From the NCBI GenBank assembly GCA_009739215.1, contig VSJF01000005.1, positions 744,001-808,000 of the forward strand: DNA of 64,000 nucleotides, read 5' to 3'. The notes under the pieces are model-generated. The model made no database searches. It was not told the DNA's origin and saw nothing but the letters and a program-made list of their open reading frames with translations. The translations under genes were made by a program, and so were the position numbers. The DNA comes from Floccularia luteovirens (lineage: Eukaryota; Basidiomycota; Agaricomycetes; Agaricales; Squamanitaceae). Of the stretch, positions 40,993-53,079 are shown in pieces; within the stretch, counting starts at the first letter, position 1; each line of letters opens with the position of its first letter.

Positions 40993-43610
40993 ATGTCTGA
41001 AGAAAAACGCGACATACAGAATCCAATCCTCTTCGAGTGCGCATGGGAGGTCGCAAACAAGGTTGGCGGTATATACACCGTTATCAAAACAAAAGTCCCA
41101 GTCACCGTGTCCGAGTTCGGTGACAGATACTGTCTTATCGGTCCGCTGTCATACAAAACAGCTCCCATGGAGGTCGAAGCAGAAGAACCTTCAGATGAGC
41201 ATCTAGCTGCTACTCTTGAGTTGATGCGTGGGCAGGGTGTGAAGGTTCTATATGGCAGATGGCTTATCGAAGGCAGTCCCCATGTCTTATTGTTCGATAC
41301 TGCAAGCATGTACTCCAGGTTGGACGAATGGAAAGGCGACTTGTGGAACCTTGCGGGAATTCCAAGTCCCCCAAATGATCATGAAACTAATGAAACAATT
41401 GTATTTGGGTATCTTGTGGCATGGTTTCTTGGTGACGTAAGGATTGCAAACTTTTTTTTTGCCGAAATATTGAATAACCTGTTCATGAATGAATTAGTAT
41501 GTTGCGCGCCAACTGACAACTGCGGTCATAGCACATTTCCACGAATGGCAAGCTGGGCTAGCAATACCACTTTGCCGCAAGCGCCACATCGACGTCACCA
41601 CAGTATTTACCACACACGCAACTCTTCTCGGGCGATACCTTTGTGCAGGCTCAGTGGATTTCTACAACAATCTACAATACTTTGACGTGGACCATGAGGC
41701 TGGAAAGCGTGGAATATACCACCGATACTGTATCGAGCGATCTGCAACTCATTGTGCAGATGTTTTCACCACAGTCTCGCATATTACCGCCTATGAGAGC
41801 GAACATCTATTGAAAAGGAAACCAGACGGGGTACTGCCAAACGGTTTGAACGTTGTAAAATTCCAGGCCATGCACGAGTTCCAGAATCGCCATGCAACCG
41901 CAAAGTCCAAAATCAATGAATTTATCCGGGGACATTTTTATGGACATTATGACTTCGATCTGGACAATACTCTCTATGTATGATCTCTCATACTTACGCC
42001 ACCCCTTGTTGTCCTGACTGAGGCATGCAGATGTTCACAGCAGGTCGGTATGAGTACAGAAATAAGGGTGTGGACATGTTCATAGAATCTCTTGCACGTA
42101 CGTCGTAATATGACTATATTGTGACTCACTAATTGTTTTTTTCCCTCAGGCTTGAATTACCGCCTACAGAAAGCAGGTTCAACAGTGACCGTAGTCGCTT
42201 TCGTGATTATGCCTGCTGCGACACATTCTTACACAATCGAAGCATTGAAAGGACAGGCGGTTACTAAGCAACTACGTGATACAGTCACCGAGATTCAAAA
42301 CAGAATTGGTGCTAGACTGTTTGATCATGCAGCTCGCTTTCATGGGCAAGTCAGATTTCCTGTTGTGATTTTGGATGTTAATAATATAATGTTTTGTTAG
42401 CGAGCAAAAGGCCATCCCTACACCTGATGAACTTTTATCAGAGGAAGATCAAGTTCTACTTAAGAGGCGAATATTTGCTTTGAAACGGAATTCATTGCCC
42501 CCCATCGTAACGCACAATATGGCAGATGATGCCAACGATCCTATTCTCAACCAAATTCGTCGTGTCAAATTGTTCAATAATAGCTCGGACCGTGTCAAGA
42601 TCGTGTTTCACCCGGACTTCCTGAACAGCAACAATCCTATACTTGGATTAGACTATGAAGAATTTGTGCGTGGTTGTCACTTGGGTGTTTTCCCGAGTTA
42701 CTACGAGCCGTGGGGTTATACACCAGCGGAATGCACTGTTGTGAGTAGGGTACCTAATGTCTTGACCAATGATTGATTTTTTGTCAGATGGGAATCCCAT
42801 CAATCACCACTAATCTTTCTGGTTTCGGTTGTTTCATGCAGGACTTGATTGAGCGTCCCGAAGATGAAGGATGTTTCATTGTCGATAGACGCATGCAATC
42901 TGTCGAGGATTCCGTCAACCAACTTACTGACTACATGCTTACATTTACCCAAAAAACGCGTCGTCAACGCATCAACCAACGTAATCGTGTAGAGAGGCTC
43001 AGCCCTCTGTTGGACTGGAAAAACTTGGGAATCGAATACAGCAAAGCTAGGCAACTTGCGCTCAGACGTGCATACCCCGACGCGTTCTATGGCGGGGAAG
43101 GAGAGGAGGTAGATGGTGATGGCTTTGGTGCAGAGACCGATTTCTTCGGTGGTGTGGAAAGGATGAAACCACAGAGTATGCCCGCTAGTCCAAGGTTGAA
43201 AGGGGTAGCAACGCCAGGCGACATAGGAACACTGACTGAGGAAGTGCGTTCCAATACCCTAAATTACTATTGTTCAGAGTTAAAGATTATTTCGCAGATG
43301 CAAGGGTTAACTACTAGTGACTATAGGGGATATAATTGGCCAGGATCACATATGGACGAAGAGGACTCGTATCCTTTGTACGTCTCGATGACCATATTGT
43401 TCTCTTGCTCCAAAAACTGATAAATATGATGTGCTTAGCCCTCTCGTCATGAAAGTCAGGTCACGCTCGGGGTCGGTTATGAGCGGAGCGAGCACACCAG
43501 GTGGAGGAGCATTCAAGAGTTTGAGTGAAGGCGATCTGAAGAGGGCAGATGAGGCGCTTAGCCAGGTGAATGGGGGTAGCAATGGGGTCATATCTCCCAA
43601 AGCAAAGTAG
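40993..43610 (+). CDS. Glycogen synthase (GT3), 762 aa (EC 2.4.1.11)
   Basis: Seven exons: 40993-41436, 41498-41977, 42031-42097, 42150-42349, 42405-42740, 42788-43377 and 43439-43610, phase-consistent. The enzyme extends alpha-1,4-glucan from UDP-glucose in the cytosol. Motifs are [16 protein letters not shown] near the start, the [10 protein letters not shown] segment, [14 protein letters not shown], and [15 protein letters not shown] carrying the E..E catalytic motif. The arginine cluster region is [19 protein letters not shown]. The C-terminal tail is Ser/Pro-rich, as expected for phosphorylation sites that lower activity. The acceptor before exon 5 (GAG at 42402-42404) is non-standard in position but keeps frame. 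It is the last ordinary gene before the transposon island. Confidence 0.92.
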
Positions 43611-43807
43611 TCAAGATTGAGATGTTTAACTGCTATTTGGACTTTGTTTGACACCTAAAGCTGTGAGAGTAATGCGATACACATTACATATATAGCGCAA
43701 AATGGCAAAATGTGACTGCGGAAAACTGTTGCCAAAATCTGACAATCTTGCACAATCTGATTGTTACCATTTGTGAGGGTTGCGTCGTCGTTATCTTATC
43801 TCGTCGT

Positions 43808-44192
43808 TGTTACCGTTAGGGGTTTGTGTCGTCGTTTATCTGTCTCGTTGTTTGGCCGTCCGGGTTAGGGTGTGGTTGAATGCTTGTCAGATTTCCCAAG
43901 CATGGTAAAGGGAGATACCTTTACACAGGTTTTTAACTGCCATCTGTCAGGGCCTCGTGGAGGTCAGTTACCATGGAAAACTAGTCAGGTGTTTCAGACT
44001 AGACAATGTTGCCTGTGCTGTTATATACAATGATCCTGCTGTCCTAGACAGGGGAGGGAGAGTCACTTAGTTGTCACTGAGGTAACAGAGTAATCACCTA
44101 TATTAGAGGGTACTCAAAACTAAGATCAAGCTAAGGCTTGTCTGTAGTTTTGCACTACTTAAATACAAGTACACTAGTTCTAATAATAACCC
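43808..44192 (+). mobile_element. LTR-like repeat family D, copy 1
   Basis: The sequence starts TGTTACCGTTAGGGG and runs to about 44192. It matches the reverse complement of 54640-55014 along its length (for example tgcttgtcagatttcccaag and ggaggtcagttaccatggaa). It is probably a solo LTR; the right boundary is uncertain because another repeat abuts it. Confidence 0.6.
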
Positions 44193-44197
44193 ATGGC

Positions 44198-44446
44198 TGT
44201 TGAGCAGCCATGTGTGCAATACACAGTGGAGGAACTCAAAGTCTTACCTTGTGCTTACTTGGTTCACACCTTACAGTTAGCGTTACTACTACTATCTATA
44301 GAATAGGACAGGGGATCTATTCTACATAAGAGTGTCCTTATATACAGTTCTAGCTGTATGTACATATTTGTGTAAGGATCCATGACATGATGCATAGGGC
44401 ATAGGGCATGGGGCATATGTGAGTGTAGTCATGTGACATATCATGT
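44198..44446 (+). mobile_element. LTR-like repeat family C, copy 1 (3' truncated)
   Basis: It begins TGTTGAGCAGCCATG and matches 51037-51390 and the reverse complement of 58176-58491. The last 70 or so bases of the family, ending GCTGTTGCAACA, are missing; the copia LTR begins at the break. Confidence 0.65.
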
Positions 44447-44721
44447 TGTTTGAGTGAAAACAGTGTATATTTGGTTGGGGGGAAAAGTAGGCAGAAGTGC
44501 CTCCTTATATATGTTTGGAGAGTGTGCACAGACCACCTAGTAGTTTGGCCTTGTTTGTGTACCAGGTGTCCCTGGTACAATATATAAGGCCACTGGTCTG
44601 ATGCCACTCCCCATTCTTCCTTTCCCCCACTTCACTACTACAACTTCTACTCTACTTATCATATCTTTATGTATTATCTATGTAGTAGTGTCTGGGTATG
44701 TAGGACTAGAGTATTGTAACA
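44447..44721 (-). repeat. 3' LTR of the copia element
   Basis: 275 bp, TG..CA on the plus strand. Paired with 49537-49811 with about six differences by eye, five of them G-to-A or C-to-T when this copy is compared with the other. Confidence 0.88.
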
Positions 44722-44739
44722 TAGCCCCCTTAGTCCTGC

Positions 44740-47700
44740 ATATTCTAGACTATTTGCTGGACACAAGTCCTAGTCCTATTCTACAATTATCATGTTTGAT
44801 TCTGGCAAGAGGTTTAGTGAGGCAGTCTGCAATCATATCATTTGTGCCAACATGAATGGGTGTGATGATGCCTGTTTCAACATTCTCTCTAAGTCAATGA
44901 AACTTCAAGTCTAAGTGCTTTATTCTACTATGATGCTCTGGGTTTTTGGACACACTGATTGCAGACATGTTGTCAATGCAAAGAGTAGAGGGTTTGTCAA
45001 AGATGTATCCAAATTTCCCAAGTAGACTTCTTATCCATTTTAACTCCTTGCTTGCTTTAATAGCTGCCATGTACTCTGCTTTAGTAGAAGACAATGCAAC
45101 ACAAGTTTGGAGCTTGGAAGACCAGCTAACTGCACCAGTCCCAATCTTGACACAATAGCCACCAGTTGATCTACCAGTGTCTTTGCATGCTCCATGATTT
45201 GCATCAGAGTAAGTAATAAACAGCTTCTTGGAATCATCTGACTTATACATAAGCTCATAATCCAATGTGCCTTGCAAGTATCTAAATACATGCTTGACAG
45301 CTTTCCAATGAGTTGGATTGGGGTTTGAGTTGTACTTAGCAAGTGTACCAACTGCAAAGGCAATATCAGGCCTAGTGCATTGTGCAAGATAAGTCAGAGA
45401 GCCAACAGCAGACAAGTATGGGACTTTGAACATAAACTCTTCATCCTCATTAGATAGAGTCTGAGTTTTCTCTAGTACAAGTCCTAGGTCCATGAGAGTA
45501 GAGATGGGATTACAATCAGAGAAGCCATACTGATTCAGCATGTCTTTGATGTACTGTTGCTGAGACAGAGAGATAGAGTAGTTGGTAGAATCAACACTGA
45601 TTTTCATACCAAGTAGCCAAGAGGTTGGTCCAATATTCCTGAGTTTAAAGTGACTCTCTAGCTCTTTGATTGTGAAATTAATCTTAGAGGTTGAGTTTGA
45701 TGCAAGTGTAATGTCATCAATAAACACTGGAATTATGACTAGAACCCCTTCCTTGGCATACACATAAATACTTCTATCTGACTCTAGTCTTTTGTAACCC
45801 ATGCTACTGAGAGCAACATGAAGCTTTTTGTTCCACTGCCTGGCAGATTGCCTTAGACCATAAATAGACTTTTTGAGTTTGCACACATAGTCTGGTCCAA
45901 GTTGCTCAAAGCCAGCAGGCTATTGCATATAAATATCCTCTTCCAAGTCTCCATTCAGGAAGGCAGATGAGATGTCAATAGAGTGCAGATGGTAGTTGTG
46001 CTTAGCTGCTAGTGCAATAATGGTTCTGATTGAAGCCATTCTAAATGTGGGTGCAAAGACTTCAGTGAAGTCTAAGCTAGGTCTCTGAGAGAACCTCTTT
46101 GCAACTAGTCTAGCTTTGTATCTTTCAACTGAGCCATCTGCATTCCTCTTTACTTTGAACACCTATTTACTACCTATTGCCTGTCTGTCCTTTGGCAACA
46201 AGGCCAATTCCCAAGTACCATTATCCATGAGTGCTTTAATCTCATCAGTAGCTGCCTATCTCCATAACTCTGCATCTGGTGCTTTCATTGCCTGTTTGTA
46301 TGTATTAGGCTCTGTAACACCAGAGGCAACACTACTGAACTCTTCTTCATCATCAGCAATATCTGCTTCAGACTCAGAAGATGTTTCAGGGATAGCAGGA
46401 GAGTGTCTAACTTTCCACCATTCACCAGGAGGTTGAATATTCCTCCTAGTCCTTCTTTGAGCTAAAGGAGGACTAACTAGATTGGGAGTGAATTGTTAAC
46501 AGGAGTTTGTGGTAAAGAGACTGGTTGTAGACTAGGAGATGATGGTAGGGATACTGGTTCAGGACTAGGAGACTGTAGAGGTACAGGAAGTGCAATTGGA
46601 GAAGGAGCATCCAGCTCTACTTCAACAGGAATAAAAGGAGGTTGGTCATTATTTGACACCATTGGCAAATGAACCACAGAAGATGAGATAGAGGGAGTGG
46701 CTGACTGATTTCTAGGAATGTCATACCCCCCTAAATCTGGCATGTCACTACCATTGACAGGATTTATGTCACTAGGTACAGGAATGGAGTTAATCACAGT
46801 TGGTTTAATTCCAGGAAAGTATCTCTCATCAAATTCAGCTCTTTCTGAGATAATGAACTTTCTGGTAACTGGATTGTAAAACTGCCACCCTTTGTAACCT
46901 GCTAGATAGCCAATAAAAATGCACTTCTCCATATGTGATCCAAATGATCTTCTTTTATCCTTCTGTATATGTACATATGCTAAACATCCAAATACTCTCA
47001 AATGAGACACATCAGGTTTCTTACAGTGCCAAGCTTCATAGGGAGTTCTGTCTTTTAATGTGACAGTAGGGCATTTATTGAGAACATATAGTACAGCTAT
47101 GAAGCAGTGAAACCAGAATTGAACTAGCAAGTTTGCTTCTGTTAACATAGCTGTAACTAAGTCTGCAACTGTTCTGTTTGCCCTTTCAACATCCCCATTC
47201 TGCTGTGGCCTGTTCCTAACTGTGTGATGTCTCTGGATGCCATTATCAATACAGTACTGATTGAAGTCATTGGACATGAACTCAGATCCCTTGTCCTCTC
47301 TTATGCATTTAATGCTAGAGTTGTGCAAGTTCTCAGCATAAGCTTTGAACTGCTTAAAGGCATCAAGGGTGTCTGATTTCTTTCTGAGTCTAAAACCACA
47401 TTTGAATCTAGTACAGTTATCAACAAAGATGATCCAATACTGGTAACCATCAATGGACTTGACTTGGATTGGGCCTTTCAAATTCATATGCACTAATTCC
47501 AGAGGATGTGATGCTCTGGAATCTGAAGTGGGAAATGGATTAGCATGCATTTTGCCTGAAAGGCATGGCTTACAGACTGGGTCTGGTTTAGAGTTATTGC
47601 CCAAATGTATACTAGTTACCATGTGCATGGAATGAAGTTGCTTAACACTAGCATGATTGTAGTGCCCAAATCTCCTATGCCAAAGTCCAAGGTCTAGTGG

Positions 47701-48972
47701 GAGAGTAGAGGAGAGGTTTGCAGTTTCAAGGCAGGCAGGCACAGTGATCCCATCCAGGAATGCAGCATTCTGGCTATTAATACTAGCTGTGAATAGTTCT
47801 CTACTAGATTGGTAAAAATGGATGAAGTCTGAGTCAATATTAATATTGTAGTCTCTATGTCTGACAAGAAAAAGAACTGAAAGAAGGTTGTTTTGTAATT
47901 GTGGAACATGAAGAACTCTAGTGAATAAAAGAGATTGTGTTTCCACACCATTGATAAATGGTCTAAATAAAATGCTTCCAACACCAGAAGAATAAATAGT
48001 GGTGTTATCAGCTAGTCTAATAGGTATATGATAGGGTTTGTAATCCCTAAGCCAATGCTTGTGTGGAGTCATGTGGGATGTGGCTCCTGAGTCTACATTC
48101 TAATCATAATTAGCATGATGGAAAAGAGGGTTATCTAATTGTACTTGTGAAAAGATACTTGCCTTTCCTGCTGATTCCTGTGGATTTGCTGCCTTTGCCT
48201 TTGCCTGTTCAGCTAGAAATAGATTGCATCTCTTAAAAGAGTGACCCATTTTGCCATAAAAGAGACAAGGAGGATAAGTGGTGGGGGCAGAGCTGGACTG
48301 CTTCTGCTTGCCCTTGTAATTGGTAGCCACTTTATTTGCAGCCTCTAAGACTTGAGGTGCAGATCTCCTTGTTCTCTGAGTTTCCTCAGTATGGAATGCC
48401 TGGGTAATAGAAGCTTTATCCAGTTTGTCACTAAGCATCAAAGATGACACAAAGTGACTGTACTCTTCTGGCAAAGCTCTAATCATAGCCATGCACAACA
48501 ACTCCTCATCCAGCTGTTGCAGAGTGAAGGATTCAGGTCTCAGATTTGAAATCTGCTGCATTACTGCATCAACCCTATTTGCAAGTGACTGCAAAGACTC
48601 TTCATCTGTTTTTCTGATGCTGAACAAGTCATTATATGCATTAAATCTGGCACCAGGCTTTTGCTGGAGGTACACAGATCTTAAGGCTTCCTAAATGGCA
48701 ACAGGGTCATGCTCTTTCCCTTGCAGATGCACTCTCTGAGATGGTTCTACTGTGAGGTATAGCCATCCAGCAGCTTTCTGGGCCTTATTATCCCAATCAT
48801 TCTGTCTCTGCAGTTGCAACTCATAATGTGGGGAAGACTCCTTGGCATCAGGTCTAGACTTTTGAGTACTAACAATATGCCAAAGCTATTCAGACCTAAG
48901 CCAGGCTTGAATTTCTCCACTCCACTGAGTATAATTGGAAAGTCCCAGTTTTTGAATATCTGGTTCTCCCAT
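44740..48972 (-). pseudogene. Copia Gag-Pol reading frame, interrupted
   Basis: The Gag start is MGEPDIQKLGLSNYTQWSGE (48972). Gag carries a zinc-knuckle-like CLFYGKMGHSFKRC in which the second Cys is Tyr. Protease DSGATSHM follows at about 48088. Integrase has LWHRRFGHYNH and the core REDKGSEF and NGDVERANRT, but the first catalytic segment reads HMNLKGP with Asn for Asp. Reverse transcriptase has FIDDITLAS and RNase H has STKAEYMA. In-frame stops sit near 48889, 48693, 48099, 46254, 46164, 45917 and 44893. Each fits CAG-to-TAG (four), TGG-to-TAG (two) or TGG-to-TGA (one). A frameshift near 46485 separates the integrase and reverse-transcriptase frames. The element cannot move by itself. Confidence 0.88.
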
Positions 48973-49536
48973 TGCAAAAGACAATAAAGGGATGTGATAA
49001 AAATAGGCAAAAAAGGGGAGAGTAAAAGATGCAAACTAAGCAAGTCAACTAGAATGCAACCAAGTCCTTGAAAAAGGTAGAGTTCCAGTAACTGCTGAGA
49101 AAGTGAAAAGGGTAGGTTTAGGAAAGGTGATTAAAAAAAAATAAAGAGAGTGTTGGTGGGGAAGATAATGAGGTCCTGGGGCTTCTTCAACCACCAGTGT
49201 ATGCAAGTCAACACCTTTTAACTTCTGTGCAGTTGTTACTCCTCCCCAATTACTGGAATGACTACCAGAATATTTTGGAGGTAGGATGAAATCTGGCCCA
49301 CTGAAGTGCACAGACCCAACAGTTCACTGAAGAGACTACTTGGGAATGGTCTTTTGTCCCTACTAACTACTATGGACTGACTACTATGGACTGACTAGTA
49401 TCAGTAGTCAAACTTAGAGTCAAAAGAAAAGAGGGGCAAGAGAGCAGTCACTGGTGTATCAGAGGTGATAGGTGATAGGTGAGGACAGGATAAGGAAAGT
49501 GATAAATAGCACAGTCAGAGCTGAGAGCCCATAACC

Positions 49537-49811
49537 TGTTTGAGTAAAAACAGTGTATATTTGGTTGGGGGGAAAAGTAGGCAGAAGTGCCTCCTTATAT
49601 ATGTTTGGAGAGTGTGCACAGACCACCTAGTAGTTTGGCCTTGTTTGTGTACCAGGTGTCCCTGGTACAATATATAAGGCCACTAGTCTGATGCCACTCC
49701 CCATTCTTCCTTTCCCCCACTTCACTACTACAACTTCTACTCTATTTATCATATCTTTATATATTATCTATGTAGTAGTGTCTGAGTGTGTAGGACTAGA
49801 GTATTGTAACA
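49537..49811 (-). repeat. 5' LTR of the copia element
   Basis: 275 bp, same termini as 44447-44721. The internal side carries the presumed primer-binding site. Confidence 0.88.
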
Positions 49812-49829
49812 ATAACACTATATGTCACT

Positions 49830-50000
49830 ACACGAAGATAAAAATAACATATAAAAAACATATAAAAATATAATAAAAACATATATAAAAACATTAAAAA
49901 AAATGACAAAAAACATATAAAAACATAGGAAAACATCGAAAAAAACATAGAAAAACATAAGAAAAACATAGAAAAGAGAAAAACTTAGACACATAACAAA
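49830..50000. repeat. AT-rich low-complexity tract (aaaacatataaaaacat type)
   Basis: Variations of aaaacatataaaaa repeat for about 150 bases directly after the copia 5' LTR. Apparent reading frames across it are a consequence of the repeat. Confidence 0.75.
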
Positions 50001-50283
50001 AAAGAAAAGAAAGAACATACCAGTATCTGTACAACCTCTTCCATCACTATCAGACTCTGACAACTATGAAAATGAGAGAAGATAGTGGTTGAAGAAGAAG
50101 ATGGAAGAGAAGCAAAAAGAAAATTTAAGTTCGAAGTATCCAGGGTAATTTTCCCACAGTCATATGACTCTGCTGTTGACAAAGATTGGACTCATACTTT
50201 TTTTTTCAAAGTCCAATGCAAGTCCGACATTTTGCTTATATAATCCAGAAAGCGGAATAATGTAGAATTAGTAATTTATCACT

Positions 50284-50587
50284 GTAAACTTTGTGGAATA
50301 GCACGAGATTTTGCAAAATAAAGACATATAAAATTATAGACATAGAAAGATATGCTTATTCGCTTTCATACACGTCAAAGAGTAGCCAAAATAGTCCAGA
50401 ATTCAGTGAGATGTGATGAAAACATTTTGGGTATGTTTTCTTATGATGTTTTCATGATATCTCACTCAAATCTAGACTGTTTTGGCTATTCTTTAACGCG
50501 TTTGAAAGCGAATAAGCACACCTTTCTATGTCTGTAATTTTATATATCTTTATTCTGCAAAATTTCGTGCTATTCTACAAAGTTTAC
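50284..50587. mobile_element. 300-bp hairpin (MITE or foldback-like) element
   Basis: The two halves are near-complementary. The left arm has gtaaactttgtggaatagca, tgcttattcgctttca and gtgagat..gatgaaaacat. The right arm has atgttttcat..atctcac, gaaagcgaataagca and tgctattctacaaagtttac. The centre is near 50435. No coding capacity and no clear terminal duplication were seen. Confidence 0.7.
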
Positions 50588-50614
50588 AAGTTAATCAAAA
50601 ACTTGTCACACTAC

Positions 50615-51030
50615 ATGCTTCAGGCTGCTATGAAAATTAGCCTAATATCTATGGCATACTACAGTGAACTATAGAAAATCCAACAATCTATGAGGCACTA
50701 CAAGCTACTACAGACTACTATGCAAATTAGCCTAATATCTATGGAATACTACAGACTACTATAGCCACTACAGAAAATCTAAAAATTTATGGGTTACTAC
50801 AGATCACTTTGAGCTGCTATGGAAATTAGCCTGACATCTATGAGTTACTATAGACTGCTATGGCCAACTATAAAAAAGAGCAAAATGCTACAGGTCACTA
50901 CAGATCACTATGGGTCACTATGGGTCACTATGGAAAATAGCTGATATCTATGGATTACTACAGATTACTATAGACTACTACATGTTGCTATGGTGTTATG
51001 GCTTGCTATGGATTTCGTCAGACTAAAACA
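50615..51030. repeat. Degenerate satellite of ctatggactactatgg-type phrases, block 1
   Basis: Short phrases (ctactatgg, tcactatgg, aatatctatgg, gaaaatagcc) recur every 15-60 bases without a strict period. The block ends in gtcagactaaaacagagttt followed by gctgatg, the same end phrase as block 2. Confidence 0.7.
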
Positions 51031-51036
51031 GAGTTT

Positions 51037-51390
51037 GCTGATGATCTGTGTGGTGCACAGTGATAGGAACTCAAGCTTTTACCTTTGTACTTACTTAATC
51101 ACATACTTAGTCAATATACTACTACTATCCAGAAAGGACCTAATATATTCATACTAAAGAGTGTCTTTATATATAGCTTTACTGTATATATATATTTGGC
51201 ATAGTAGGTCCATGCACTATTCTACATAATCATATGTCTAACTCATAGAATCTCATAGAAGGTTGTAGAACTTGCTTAGTCATATGGCACATGACATAGG
51301 GCATAGATGGATGTAGTCATGTGACACATCATGTGTGACTTATCACCTGACAAATTATGTAATCCATCATGTGATTATGCTGTTGCAACA
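51037..51390 (+). mobile_element. LTR-like repeat family C, copy 2
   Basis: It shares gaactcaag..ttacttaatcac, actactactat and the terminal atgctgttgcaaca with the other family-C copies. The 5' boundary is approximate. Confidence 0.6.
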
Positions 51391-51574
51391 CATCTCTTCA
51401 CTTAGTATACTATGTGATGAGATAACTCAAATTATTTAGGTTCTAAGTAGATACTTTAACAAAAGTAATAAGGCAGCATTTGGATTACCTGGTGCTTAGT
51501 GCATCATTCTGCAATTGTGTCAAGAACTAACTTTGGGGTTAACTCTATGAACTTGGAGTTAACTCCCATTGGAT
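51391..51574. other. Unassigned repeat-island sequence
   Basis: Short AT-rich spacer, no supported feature. Confidence 0.4.
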
Positions 51575-51999
51575 GTTAGATGTGGCTTCAACTATGTCTA
51601 TTGTGCCCTGCCAACTTCCAATATCTAATTTATGAATGCCAACATTTGTGTCCAAAGACTGGAGTTGTTATGGGAAGAGGACGGAACTTAGAGAGGAACA
51701 AGATTACAAGTCTTAGTTGATATTCAAACTACAAATCTGTGTATATCTCTGTAGTTTAAGTACTAGAAGCAACATGTGAATATCCCCAAGGGTGGTAATG
51801 TAGGGAGGTACATTAAGATGAACAAAGAAATGATGGAAATAGGGAAAGTGTTTGTTATAAATGTTATGTAATATGGAGGACGTATGTCTGGGAAATAGAG
51901 AAAAAGTAAAGGGTGATTAAAAGAAGTCCAAGATGTGAGGAAATATATCCAAGATAAGGTTTAGATGTCTGAGGTTTCAGAGGTGTTTGGATCCTGACA
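51575..51999 (-). mobile_element. LTR-like repeat family E, inverted copy
   Basis: Its reverse complement starts TGTCAGGATCC and contains gcagggcacaatagacat and gaagccacatct. This matches 55835-56215 in order. Boundaries are approximate. Confidence 0.5.
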
Positions 52000-53079
52000 G
52001 ATTGGATTAGCAACAATAAGTATATACAAGCTTTACAAATGTTTCCTAGTGTGCTCAGGTCTAGAGAATGCAGCTAGTCCATGAAATACTTTAGCAGGAA
52101 CACTTTGTGTTTAATTTGTCTGTGACTAGGTCAGCAAGATATTATGTCCAGGGAGTGATGAGTAGTGCTTCACTCTAAGTTTAAATAAAATAAGATAATG
52201 GAAAGTGATGTAGTTAGCTTAATCCACTGAATGGAAAACTCAATATGAGTTTGTGATTTCTGTGACAAAGTCAGGCAAGAATTCAAGCATGTCAGCATCA
52301 ATTGAGCAACCTCAATAGAGTTTCAGGATGTACTTTTATTTTAGGCAGCAAGCAATGTAATATCTGCAATCACGTCATGCATTATAAGGTTAAAAATACT
52401 TTGAGCAGGGCTTATAAGAATTATGGACCTCCAATGCACTATGGTTTGTTTGTATGTTTCTATAATCTTTGCTAGATTAGCTCTAGTACAATTAGGCATT
52501 TTATCTTGAGTATTGACTAGATTTTAACTCATAGATTTATAGTCTTTAGTGCTGATTGCTGTTGTGTTTTTAAAGTCTCTTAAAGATTAGATATAGCTTT
52601 TCCCAATAAGACTTATAATTTCAGATGTTCCAAGATTGTCTAGAGAGATGAGTCATAGACTTCAACTTGTTTTAAGTGAGCTATTACACCCCTGATGGTG
52701 GATGCGGAGTAACACTTCAGCTCAATCTCAAATCCAGGTCTTGTACTTCAATCTTACTTTTATGAGTTTACTTAACTTCTTGATTGTGAGTCTAGGAGAA
52801 GACCCATGTCTAGACAATTAAGTCATAGTCAAGCATCTATGCATGCAACAGATAGACATATTTTTAATTGCTAAGTTGTGAGAGTCAAGATCTCTTCAAC
52901 AACTCATTGAGGTATTTCTATTGCACTTAGAGTAAAGCAGCAAATAGATCACTCACTTATGTCCTTGACTTATGTTGTAGTTAGATTTCTATAAGCATAT
53001 TCTTAAGAGTTAGTGCTTCTTTGAATTGTGAGATATCAGTTCACAATTAGTCATGCAAAGTATAACTATCAAACATAGT
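52000..53079. other. AT-rich sequence without genes
   Basis: No frame reaches 60 codons on either strand. The composition and the repeats around it suggest old, heavily mutated transposon sequence, but no family could be identified. Confidence 0.4.

Larger units (their letters stand above)
44447..49811 (-). mobile_element. Ty1/copia retrotransposon with two 275-bp LTRs
   Basis: LTRs at 44447-44721 (3') and 49537-49811 (5') both run TGTTTGAG..TTGTAACA on the plus strand and differ at about six bases. Next to the 5' LTR the minus strand reads GGTTATGGGCTCTCAG, a likely primer-binding site. Next to the 3' LTR it reads a purine tract containing AAGGGGGCTA. Gag, protease, integrase, reverse transcriptase and RNase H follow in copia order. 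Flanking pentamers (catgt left, ataac right) do not match, so no target-site duplication is seen. The coding part is broken by seven stops and one frameshift. Confidence 0.9.

Noticed and set aside
44740..48972. TAG read as glutamine in the copia element
   Set aside because: Host genes in the same window (P450, mannosyltransferase, glycogen synthase) end in TAG, and two of the TAG codons replace Trp, not Gln.
49818..50063. 81-codon hydrophobic frame on the minus strand
   Set aside because: It is only a translation of the AT-rich low-complexity tract.
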